This document shows positions 1-5,735 of a DNA stretch of 5,880 nucleotides, in pieces. Location: positions 1 to 5,880 of the forward strand of contig DGGQ01000068.1 in assembly GCA_002392275.1 (NCBI GenBank). Direction: 5' to 3'. Source of the stretch: Treponema sp. UBA3870. GTDB taxonomy: Bacteria; Spirochaetota; Spirochaetia; Treponematales; Treponemataceae. The notes beneath the pieces were generated by a model. That model saw nothing but the letters and a program-made list of their open reading frames with translations, searched no databases and was not told where the DNA came from. Within the stretch, counting starts at the first letter, position 1. Every line of letters begins with the position of its first letter. Position numbers and translations under genes: made by a program.

Positions 1-317
1 TTCCCGAAAAGATTATGCAGAACGAGACATTCCGGCACTTGCTTGATTCTGTGAAATTGATTAACTTTGTAGAGGAACTTTTCAATGCCGAGGTAAAGAA
101 TATGACGGACTTGAAAGCAGAACACGAAATCGGTTTTTCTGAAGGCAGGGTGCAAGGCCGTACCGAAGGGTTCGCCCAGGGCAAGACCGAAGGATTCAGC
201 CAGGGTCGCAAGGAAGAACGTGCTGACTCCATAGCCGTCCTACGCGAAATGGGCCTGTCTGCAGAAAAGGTCGCTGAATTTCAGGAAAGAATCGAGACGC
301 TGAACAAAAAACAGTAA
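1..317 (+). CDS. Rpn-family recombination-promoting nuclease / PD-(D/E)XK putative transposase, C-terminal part (5' truncated by window)
   Basis: The reading frame is open to the left edge (codons for P-E-K-I precede the first ATG at 15), so the gene starts outside the window and the ATG at 15 is probably internal. What is visible is the C-terminal tail of about 105 residues: a helical stretch (RHLLDSVKLINFVEEL), then a Gly-Glu-Gln-Arg-rich segment with a four-residue G-x-x-x rhythm (near EGRVQGRTEGFAQGKTEG), then a short helical end with ALREMGLSAEKVAEF-like character (actual start of this part is VLREMGLS). This tail layout is characteristic of Rpn/PDDEXK_2 proteins, which cut DNA and are linked to recombination and self-mobility. 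The catalytic PD-(D/E)XK core lies upstream and cannot be seen, so activity cannot be judged. The gene stops with TAA at 315-317, runs convergent to the minus-strand operon and is followed by its own terminator. The family call rests on tail pattern alone. Confidence 0.72.
   Translation, partial: PEKIMQNETFRHLLDSVKLINFVEELFNAEVKNMTDLKAEHEIGFSEGRVQGRTEGFAQGKTEGFSQGRKEERADSIAVLREMGLSAEKVAEFQERIETLNKKQ
162..209 (+). repeat. Tandem 24-bp imperfect repeat coding for T-E-G-F-x-Q-G-(K/R)
   Basis: Two adjacent 24-base units (162-185 and 186-209) agree at 17 of 24 positions and encode TEGFAQGK and TEGFSQGR. Less regular G-rich units (GRVQGR) precede them. This is the variable Gly-rich linker common near the C-terminus of Rpn-type proteins, and it probably expands and contracts by slippage. 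It is part of the coding sequence, not a separate element. Confidence 0.7.
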
Positions 318-341
318 AAGTCCGGTTCAAGCCGATATATC

Positions 342-374
342 AAAAGCCTATGGATTGCCTCCATGGGCTTTTTT
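342..374 (+). terminator. Rho-independent terminator after the Rpn-type gene, possibly bidirectional
   Basis: A 12-bp stem (342-353 with 361-372, one G-U wobble and otherwise fully paired) encloses a 7-base loop and ends in a run of six T (369-374). It starts 24 bases after the Rpn stop codon. Read on the minus strand the same stem is followed by only four T before a G, so it could also stop transcripts of the convergent operon, whose last stop codon is at 420-422, but less strongly. Confidence 0.85.
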
Positions 375-419
375 GTATAGGCATCCCTACGACTCGCGGT
401 GGTAAATACCTAAAGGCTT

Positions 420-674
420 TCAGAACCAGTTCTTTATCTTTTCGCACTGTTTCTCGTTCAACCGAAAAAACTCTTCCCTCGTATAAACCGAAGAAAAGAA
501 CCTTTCGTACATCAGTTCCACATTGCAGATTTCGGGACGATGGTCATATATGGCACAGAGATTGTCATCCTGCAAATGCACACAGACGCCGTCGCCCCTG
601 TCAAAGTCCACCAGGGCAGGGACTTTTTTCAGGGAGCGACAGCAGCAACCGCAACAGTCGCATTTGAACGGCAT
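420..674 (-). CDS. Small YkgJ-type CxxCxxCC cysteine-cluster protein (putative Zn/Fe-binding)
   Basis: This 84-residue protein has ten cysteines (positions 5, 7, 8, 10, 11, 12, 31, 40, 50, 77). C5, C8, C11 and C12 make the C-x2-C-x2-C-C signature of the YkgJ/CxxCxxCC family, followed by the expected G-D-G-V-C (27-31), C-A-I-Y (40-43) and R-P-x-I-C (46-50) blocks. The family is thought to bind zinc or an iron cluster, and its biochemical role is not established. C7 and C10 are extra to the canonical signature, giving six Cys within eight residues. It is shorter than many family members but all core blocks are present, so it looks complete. The ATG lies six bases after the stop of the glycine-rich membrane protein gene, with only a weak AAGA-like ribosome site, which suggests translational coupling. 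It is the last gene of the minus-strand operon. A metal-handling or redox-sensing partner of the upstream pair is a reasonable inference but nothing shows it directly. Confidence 0.85.
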   Translation of the reverse strand: MPFKCDCCGCCCRSLKKVPALVDFDRGDGVCVHLQDDNLCAIYDHRPEICNVELMYERFFSSVYTREEFFRLNEKQCEKIKNWF

Positions 675-680
675 TATATC

Positions 681-1706
681 TTAATTGAGCGTGCTTAGGA
701 ATTCATTAGCCTTTTTTCTCTTCTCACATATTTCTGAATTATTGACCGTCCCAACATCTTCCTCAGAATCAGCCGGATTCACTAATTTGACCTTGCACAT
801 CTCGTACAAGAGCCCAACCAGCAAAACCGTATTTTTCAACAGCAGTTTTTCCGCATCCGTAAATTGCATATAATCATCTTTCCCGTTATCAATAACAATA
901 GTCCTTAAGCGGGTCAAGTGATCCTTGTAACGAGAATCCACCTGAAGCAATATTGCTTTATAGTCCAATGCGGCCTTCTTTAAATCCTCCAAGAAATGGA
1001 TGATTTTATTTATCTGCTCTTCGGCCTTATCCACCTGCCTTCTGATATTTCGCGCCTTTTCCTCAAGCTTGGAACCAGTCACATTGAATATGATTCCTGC
1101 AGCCAGGAGGCCCACTCCCGCCGTTGCACCCGTCAGGAGTGCAGAACCTAGGGCCATTCCTCCACCACCCGCAGCCAAACTACCACCACCAATCCATGCC
1201 AATGTAGCATTTGTCGCAGCAGCTCCAGAAAGTCCGGCAATAGCAGTGCCACCTGTCGTTGTTCCAGCAGCAGCAACAAGAGCGAATAAACCGGAAGAAG
1301 CAGCCGCACCACCCGCGACACCGGCCCCAACACCTCCGGCACTTCCTATAAAAGCCTCTGCAGCAACGGATGTGTCCTTCAGCTTGGCTAGATCGCATTC
1401 AGGACACTTGAAATTTTCATTTTCTATTTCACTAAACTTGGGCCTATTTTTAATCTTTTCAAAGACGTTCGCAAATTCACCAAAACTTTTTTCAATCTCC
1501 TTCTCGGAACGTCCCAAGGATTCCAGCGCCTGCTGCGCCGGTCCCTGACGTTTTTCCATTTGTTCAATATTTTGTTTGTTTCTTGCCTCGGACGCCTTTA
1601 TGGAGTCATTGGCTTCCTTCATTTTCATTCCGCCCTTGACACCAGCCCCGACGCCGAGCGCAGCTGCGGCAGCAGCACCTATTCCAAAAATCAGTGGTAT
1701 TGGCAT
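681..1706 (-). CDS. Glycine/alanine-rich hydrophobic coiled-coil protein, putative membrane-inserting component
   Basis: This is a 341-residue protein of unknown function. Visible parts in order: an N-terminal hydrophobic Ala/Gly segment (about 3-25) with small-residue spacing; a charged, probably coiled-coil helix (about 28-87); one CPEC pair (101-104); a long Gly/Ala/Ser/Thr hydrophobic block (about 113-210) with many GxxxG-type contacts and a GGGSLAAGGGGMALG run near 173-187; a second long charged helix (about 212-270); a hydrophobic helix (KNTVLLVGLLYEMCKVKLV, 291-309); and a charged C-terminal tail. The pattern of helix, long glycine-rich membrane block, helix recalls glycine-zipper proteins and alpha-helical pore formers. 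That is an analogy of layout, not a homology claim. There is no classical signal peptide with a cleavage site. I believe similar proteins of this length occur in several phyla without an assigned role. The start is fixed by a strong Shine-Dalgarno sequence five bases upstream. The gene follows the nuclease gene by 27 bp and precedes the cysteine-cluster gene by 6 bp. Confidence 0.85.
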   Translation of the reverse strand: MPIPLIFGIGAAAAAALGVGAGVKGGMKMKEANDSIKASEARNKQNIEQMEKRQGPAQQALESLGRSEKEIEKSFGEFANVFEKIKNRPKFSEIENENFKCPECDLAKLKDTSVAAEAFIGSAGGVGAGVAGGAAASSGLFALVAAAGTTTGGTAIAGLSGAAATNATLAWIGGGSLAAGGGGMALGSALLTGATAGVGLLAAGIIFNVTGSKLEEKARNIRRQVDKAEEQINKIIHFLEDLKKAALDYKAILLQVDSRYKDHLTRLRTIVIDNGKDDYMQFTDAEKLLLKNTVLLVGLLYEMCKVKLVNPADSEEDVGTVNNSEICEKRKKANEFLSTLN

Positions 1707-1711
1707 AATAG

Positions 1712-1721
1712 CCTCCTTTTT
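1712..1721 (-). promoter_or_regulatory. Strong Shine-Dalgarno for the glycine-rich protein gene
   Basis: On the minus strand AAAAAGGAGG ends five bases before the ATG at 1704-1706. It is the best ribosome site in the window and fixes this start. It lies wholly inside the 27-bp gap after the nuclease stop, so this gene can be translated independently and perhaps at a higher level than the nuclease. Confidence 0.85.
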
Positions 1722-1733
1722 ATATTGATGTAG

Positions 1734-3305
1734 TTAACAAAAGACTAATTCGGCATTCTCATCAGCCATAAAGTCATCCAGTGAATCAAATCCCGCCTTT
1801 TCCCAAGGCTTCTGGAAACCCATTTTTTCGTATGCCCTCTCCAAGATTGAATTCAGGGCAAATTCATCCGTTGCAGAGCCAATCTCTTCACAAACAGAGG
1901 AAAACGCCTTGACTTCCTTTTTGAAAGACTCGATATCTATCTGCATCAACTCGGCAGCATACTGTTCTAGATATGCGACTTCTTCTTTTAGTTTCTCCAT
2001 ATAAACGTCATATGACGATTTAAAAGAATTCAGCATAGCAACAAGCTTTTTCACCAGCGGATTCGTATCCAGAATATAGAGCAGCGTACAGCTCATGATG
2101 CCGGTTACAAAAGCTCCGCAAAAAACGGAAATGACCTCGCCAACAACAGGTACCTGGCCCAACGCCGTCGAAGAAACCGCCTCGTTGACCAACACGCCAA
2201 TGACAACGCTCGCACCTGTCGCAATAACCTTGGTAAAGGCCAGCATGCGGTCCCCGAATGGCAACTGGTCCGGATTGATAAACAATATCTTCAACGCTTC
2301 GACTATCGACGTCCATGCCTGTCGAATAATGCGGACTATATTTTTCCCCGTAGTGGAGAATATGTTGCACAAGGTCGTTGTCAGACTAGACAAAATACCG
2401 GCCAAGGCTCCTTCCTTAAAAGATTCCAACAGTTGCCTGTATTTTTTCTTGCAGTTTTCAATACCCCTTTTTACGGCGGTGCCCAATGCATTGAAAAATT
2501 CCCCGGCATCCATATTCAGGACAGAATCAACTTTTTCGAACTCTTCCTTTATAGCAAACCATATTTCTACAAAAACAAAGCCTAGCGCTTGCCTTAATCC
2601 CATCTTGACGCCTACTTTTCCGGCAGCAATCGCGGAATCCTGCCAAAATGCAGGACTGGTATAGTACGCCATGTTGATCCTGGCTTCTTGAGACTCCCTC
2701 GCCTTTTTATCGGCCTCCCGCATTCTCGACTTTTCACTTTCAGAATACTCGTCGCCATGCTTTTCAAGGTAATCATCCATTGAATCGGCTTTCTTCTGAC
2801 GGTTGGTATGCGGATTAGTGGGCTTCAGGTTTTCTGGACTATTCGCCAACTCCACCCCAGACAGCCCCGACAATACTCGACCAGGATCATCATGAATTTC
2901 TTTTGCAGAAACGACATGGTCCAAATCCATTTTTTCATTGGGAGTAATCTTCTTCCCAGTATAGGAATCATGAAGCGTTCCGGCTTTCTTCTGCCTGCTG
3001 TAAAACCTGTTCGTCTCTATGTACTGGGAATCCCCATGATATTCATAGGAGTTGTATTCTCCTCGTTTCTGGTAGTTCTGTCGATTTCTTTCGCTCTTGT
3101 AATCATTAGGGTTGTTGCGGATATTGTGTACGGTATCGACATCTCCTCCGTTTCTGTCAGAGACTAGAAAATCCAGGCCGAATGACGTAATAATGCTTCT
3201 TACAATGACCCGTTCATATTGCTTGAATAATCCTTCTTTCATGTCGTCATTCTTGGAAAACATGAAATCCGCGCCATCTAGTTGTGCTACAAAAATATTT
3301 GACAT
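1734..3305 (-). CDS. HNH-like nuclease with hydrophobic, helical C-terminal half (uncharacterised family)
   Basis: This 523-residue protein has three visible regions. Residues 1-60 form a mixed helical N-terminus, followed by a charged Asn/Tyr/Arg-rich stretch to about 115. Residues 115-175 hold an HNH core: YTGKKI (115-120) with M-D-L-D-H (126-130), then N159, T163, N168, R169 and K171. D129-H130, N159 and N168 are the expected metal and catalytic positions of an HNH (beta-beta-alpha-metal) nuclease, so DNA cutting is likely, though RNA cannot be excluded. After a charged helical linker (176-215) come hydrophobic or amphipathic helices (about 225-252 and 297-345), two probable membrane segments (about 354-376 and 383-412) and a C-terminal coiled-coil-like end. 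No signal peptide is present, so the nuclease domain should face the cytoplasm. It is third in the operon, 12 bp after the lipoprotein gene and 27 bp before its glycine-rich partner. I know of no assigned function; an effector of a defence or toxin system is inference. Alternatively it could be a nuclease tied to DNA uptake or competition. Confidence 0.85.
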   Translation of the reverse strand: MSNIFVAQLDGADFMFSKNDDMKEGLFKQYERVIVRSIITSFGLDFLVSDRNGGDVDTVHNIRNNPNDYKSERNRQNYQKRGEYNSYEYHGDSQYIETNRFYSRQKKAGTLHDSYTGKKITPNEKMDLDHVVSAKEIHDDPGRVLSGLSGVELANSPENLKPTNPHTNRQKKADSMDDYLEKHGDEYSESEKSRMREADKKARESQEARINMAYYTSPAFWQDSAIAAGKVGVKMGLRQALGFVFVEIWFAIKEEFEKVDSVLNMDAGEFFNALGTAVKRGIENCKKKYRQLLESFKEGALAGILSSLTTTLCNIFSTTGKNIVRIIRQAWTSIVEALKILFINPDQLPFGDRMLAFTKVIATGASVVIGVLVNEAVSSTALGQVPVVGEVISVFCGAFVTGIMSCTLLYILDTNPLVKKLVAMLNSFKSSYDVYMEKLKEEVAYLEQYAAELMQIDIESFKKEVKAFSSVCEEIGSATDEFALNSILERAYEKMGFQKPWEKAGFDSLDDFMADENAELVFC

Positions 3306-3310
3306 AATTA

Positions 3311-3319
3311 CACCCCCTC
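3311..3319 (-). promoter_or_regulatory. Ribosome binding site of the HNH-like nuclease gene, overlapping the lipoprotein stop codon
   Basis: The minus-strand sequence GAGGGGGTG ends five bases before the ATG at 3303-3305, and its first two bases belong to the TGA stop codon (3318-3320) of the preceding lipoprotein gene. Ribosomes ending the lipoprotein would be placed on this site, which argues for coupled translation. It supports the ATG at 3305 as the true start. Confidence 0.75.
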
Positions 3320-4760
3320 ATTCCTTAACACATTCCACTTCGGTGACTTCTAGAGTCCCTTCTTTTTCGGCGTCGTCCTTAATTAGCCAAACATACGCAT
3401 CAACGTTCTTCTTGGTTTCATCCAAGGTCACTTCATTCGTTGCCCAAAAATACTTTTCAAACTTATTCCATTTTAAAGTTTGCTCTTTCCAAGTATCGGA
3501 TGCTTCTGCCCACACATAAAAATATCCGTAGTCCGTTATTGATGGAGTTTGCACCTCAAAATAATGGCTAGCCCCTTTGTAGGAATACTTAAGAGCAGCA
3601 CATCCAGAAATATCCTCCGTTGAAGAATCCTTATTCAAAAAATATTTGATTAAGACATTCGGGAGTCCTTTTTCCGGATTAGTCAAACCTAAAGAATATT
3701 CCGCCCTTATCGGGTATACACCTGGATCCATTTTTATTTTAGAGGTTCCGTTATCGCCCGCATCATCAAAAACAGTCCAGTTCTCCCCCATAGAGAAAAC
3801 CCATCGCAGATTTTTGCAAAGAAATTTCTTGTCCTTATGTACACTTCCCTTGTTCTGGTTTTCCTTAATTACGCCTTCCGCATCCTTGTCGCAATCCCCA
3901 AGGCCATAGTTTTCCCACCAGAACTTATCAACAGATTTTTCAAACTCAGGAATCGTTTCGGAAAGCTTCCAGTCTTCCATATTCTTGCGAATATTGGCAT
4001 AGTAATTATCAACACTAATGACGCTGGCCCAGTCCGCAATACTTGTTTTTGCAGCGCTGTCATTCCACACGCCATCTTTCTCGATGTCGTAGGCATAATT
4101 GGCAAGCCGCTCCGAGAATTCAGCCTCACTCAAGTCGCCCTGCATGAGCACGCTAATTGCCAACAGCGCCGCATTGCCCTTGCCCGCCTCGAATATGGAG
4201 AGACCTTCGAATTCCCCGATGGATTCGTCCTCAATGTAGAACGACTTGAGGATTTCCTGCTCCGCCTGCTTTTTTGCCTCGGCCACAGAAGCTCCGTCAT
4301 CCACTAGATGCTGCATCCGTTCATACGACAAATGGGTAAGCAGGTTTATGTTTGCCGTTTCCTTGTTAGACACATCTACCAATGCATTCAGCGTGATGGG
4401 AGCCGCCGATTTCTCACCGCTCACCTCGTTACGGTAGAAACCGTTCGCTTCCAGGAGTACATATTGAGACTCCAGATTAAGATGCGTATAGCGGAAATCG
4501 CCCCTATCACTAGCAATCTTCCCCGTAAAGGCCCTTCCTGTCTGGCCAAGGGTTTCAAAATTCAGCTCATAAAGACGCACCGCGGAGCCGTTCACGAAAG
4601 GTCCCTTCTCGGAAACCCCCGCAATGGTCTTGTCCTCAATGGCAATCTGCGTCTCTTCTGTCGCACCGCCCGCATGCTTATCGTCATCGGAACACCCGCA
4701 GAGACAAAGCACGGCAAATGCAATGATAGAGTAGTTGACCATATTGAAAAACTTTGTCAT
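3318..4760 (-). CDS. Fibrobacter-type lipoprotein with C-terminal beta-sandwich (carbohydrate-binding-like) domain
   Basis: The chosen start is the ATG at 4758-4760 (480 residues). A TTG at 4790 would add ten residues but overlaps the regulator gene and spoils the signal peptide. Residues 1-23 are a lipoprotein signal: K3, hydrophobic core 11-20, lipobox L-C-G-C with lipidated C23. The mature end begins C-S-D-D-D-K. Residues about 45-170 follow the recurring Fibrobacter lipoprotein pattern (GVSEKGPFVNGSAV, then LLEANGFYRNEVSG, ITLNAL and NINLLTHL), probably a beta-rich domain followed by helices. C290 and C315 with a nearby R-W resemble the short cysteine-paired motif repeated in Fibrobacter surface proteins. 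Residues about 326-478 look like a jelly-roll/CBM11-like beta-sandwich (DISGCAAL, then LKWNKFEKYFW, then a closing GTLEVTEV strand), which may bind carbohydrate. It is probably an outer-membrane or surface protein. The gene lies 2 bp after the regulator gene. GC content falls from the N-terminal to the C-terminal half. The ligand is unknown. Confidence 0.85.
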   Translation of the reverse strand: MTKFFNMVNYSIIAFAVLCLCGCSDDDKHAGGATEETQIAIEDKTIAGVSEKGPFVNGSAVRLYELNFETLGQTGRAFTGKIASDRGDFRYTHLNLESQYVLLEANGFYRNEVSGEKSAAPITLNALVDVSNKETANINLLTHLSYERMQHLVDDGASVAEAKKQAEQEILKSFYIEDESIGEFEGLSIFEAGKGNAALLAISVLMQGDLSEAEFSERLANYAYDIEKDGVWNDSAAKTSIADWASVISVDNYYANIRKNMEDWKLSETIPEFEKSVDKFWWENYGLGDCDKDAEGVIKENQNKGSVHKDKKFLCKNLRWVFSMGENWTVFDDAGDNGTSKIKMDPGVYPIRAEYSLGLTNPEKGLPNVLIKYFLNKDSSTEDISGCAALKYSYKGASHYFEVQTPSITDYGYFYVWAEASDTWKEQTLKWNKFEKYFWATNEVTLDETKKNVDAYVWLIKDDAEKEGTLEVTEVECVKE

Positions 4761-4762
4761 TT

Positions 4763-5596
4763 TCAATCCTTTTTCGATTTGATATTCCAAGTCAAAGGGA
4801 ACAGTTGCAAATTGAGTCGGTAGACCCGTTCCATGTCATCGTCTTCTGTTGCAATGGCAATGATGCGCTTGCGAAATTCTGCCAGTTCCTTCTCAATTTT
4901 CTGAAATGTTTTTTGAGTTAGCCCAAGGGTAAGCCCCGATACGGAGCGCTCAGAGAGGGGAACATTCTTAATAGCATCCAAAGCAAAGTTTCCCATCTGT
5001 AAATGCATCTGCTGCACCGCCAGCGGAACAAAATCCATCTTTCCCGTAGAAACTGTATTGCTGGTCTGCTTAAAGGTATCCTTGCCCACCTTTTTGAGCA
5101 GTCCCATATCCGTTAGGCGTTTGAGCGTCTCGGAAACCTGTCTGGCCGAAATTTTCGGCATGCACGCCACCGCAATCTGCTTCGGCTTTTTACCAGGCAT
5201 GTGGGGCACCAATTCGCGAAGCACCGGATTCTGCCACAATTCAAAATAACTCATGGAATTCTGACCAAGGACATTTACCTTATGGGCTTTTGCCAAGGCC
5301 TGCATCTCGTCAAAATGTTTTTGCCTTATAGTTTCCCGATTTGCATGGTTGAACGCCACCATGGACTTGAAATAAGCCAGTTCAAAGCCTTCCAACCCCA
5401 TTGCCCGCGCTACACGCAAAACACCCTGACCCCGCAGACTTGACTTTCCTTCGCATACCAGTTTGAGATACACCGGGGACTTGAAGCCAGCCAGCTTCGC
5501 AAACTCCCGCCACGTCATGGCGGAACGGGCTTTTTTTTCTGCAAACCACTGTTGCATAAAAGCCCGATAGTCCTGGTATGTGATAACAGAATCCAT
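4763..5596 (-). CDS. TIGR02147/DUF4423-family protein, putative transcriptional regulator
   Basis: This 277-residue protein has the full layout of the Fibrobacter-rich TIGR02147 family. Residues about 6-85 contain Y-x-D-Y-R-A-F (7-13), the W-R-E-F-A-K-L-A-G-F-K-S block (29-40), Y-L-K-L-V-x-x-G-K (43-51) and an AYFKSMVAFNHA segment (74-85), a helical part with helix-turn-helix appearance. Residues about 117-277 form the DUF4423 part, with Y-F-E-L-W-x-x-P-V-L-R-E-L (117-129), a winged-helix-like ISARQVSETLKRLTDMGLLKK stretch (149-169, split here by function: the recognition-type helix then a wing) and the ending V-Y-R-L-N-L-Q-L-F-P-L-T (258-269). Family members are predicted DNA-binding regulators; no target is known to me. 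It is the first gene of the operon and ends 2 bp before the lipoprotein start. The ATG at 5596 has no clear Shine-Dalgarno. Inverted repeats in the AT-rich leader could be its own operator. Function is family-based inference. Confidence 0.88.
   Translation of the reverse strand: MDSVITYQDYRAFMQQWFAEKKARSAMTWREFAKLAGFKSPVYLKLVCEGKSSLRGQGVLRVARAMGLEGFELAYFKSMVAFNHANRETIRQKHFDEMQALAKAHKVNVLGQNSMSYFELWQNPVLRELVPHMPGKKPKQIAVACMPKISARQVSETLKRLTDMGLLKKVGKDTFKQTSNTVSTGKMDFVPLAVQQMHLQMGNFALDAIKNVPLSERSVSGLTLGLTQKTFQKIEKELAEFRKRIIAIATEDDDMERVYRLNLQLFPLTWNIKSKKD
4767..4774 (-). promoter_or_regulatory. Shine-Dalgarno that decides the lipoprotein start
   Basis: AAAAAGGA on the minus strand ends six bases before the ATG at 4760 and lies inside the last codons (K-K-D) of the regulator gene. 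The order TGA-AA-ATG puts stop and start only two bases apart, which is typical of translational coupling. No comparable site precedes the upstream TTG at 4790. Confidence 0.75.
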
Positions 5597-5637
5597 ACCA
5601 TGAATATAAACGAAAAAATGGGGAAAAGGATTATGAA

Positions 5638-5665
5638 AAAATACAGAATTGCGATTTTTTCACAA
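5638..5665 (-). promoter_or_regulatory. Weak candidate promoter for the regulator-led operon
   Basis: On the minus strand TTGTGA (5665-5660) and TATTTT (5643-5638) are 16 bases apart and would start transcription about 35 bases before the regulator ATG. The whole region is AT-rich, so such matches are easy to find by chance, and the promoter consensus of this phylum is not certain to me. Other spacings in the same stretch are possible. Confidence 0.2.
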
Positions 5666-5719
5666 ATTAGCAACACTATTTTTAAAATTTACTTTTGTAT
5701 GATACAAAAAGTGCTAATT
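5665..5719. promoter_or_regulatory. Nested inverted repeats, candidate operator
   Basis: The inner element is a perfect 17-base palindrome, TTTTGTAT-G-ATACAAAA (5693-5709). Around it sits a second perfect pair, AATTAGCA (5665-5672) and TGCTAATT (5712-5719). The set lies about 70 to 125 bases upstream of the regulator start, where an autoregulatory site would be expected. Binding by the adjacent TIGR02147-type protein is an inference. AT-rich DNA makes short palindromes common, but two nested perfect pairs of eight are less likely by chance. Confidence 0.45.
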
Positions 5720-5735
5720 CATAAAAATTTCGCCT

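Noticed and set aside
350..667. Plus-strand open frame of 105 residues opposite the cysteine-cluster gene
   Set aside because: It starts inside the terminator hairpin and lies opposite a gene with an unmistakable CxxCxxCC signature.
1140..1340. Runs of short ACC/GCA-like repeats
   Set aside because: They reflect Gly and Ala codons of the membrane block, not a microsatellite or CRISPR array. There is no regular repeat-spacer layout anywhere in the window.
1000..1548. Plus-strand open frame of 182 residues rich in Pro and Ala
   Set aside because: It is the complement of the Gly/Ala-rich coding block of the minus-strand gene; the biased composition removes stops on the other strand. It has no ribosome site or protein-like pattern.
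2095..2664. Plus-strand open frame of 189 residues
   Set aside because: It is antisense to the nuclease gene, lacks a ribosome site, and the minus-strand frame has clear domain features.
2783..2921. Reading the HNH match as a Cas9 or CRISPR relic
   Set aside because: There is no RuvC motif, no arginine-rich bridge helix and no array nearby. The likeness is limited to the HNH motif, which many nucleases share.
3837..4307. Plus-strand open frame of 156 residues across the lipoprotein gene
   Set aside because: It is antisense to a gene with a clear signal peptide and family pattern. It reads as a shadow.
4761..4790. Longer lipoprotein start at TTG 4790
   Set aside because: It would overlap the regulator gene by 28 bases, has no Shine-Dalgarno, and adds charged residues before an otherwise normal signal peptide. 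The ATG at 4760 has a good site.
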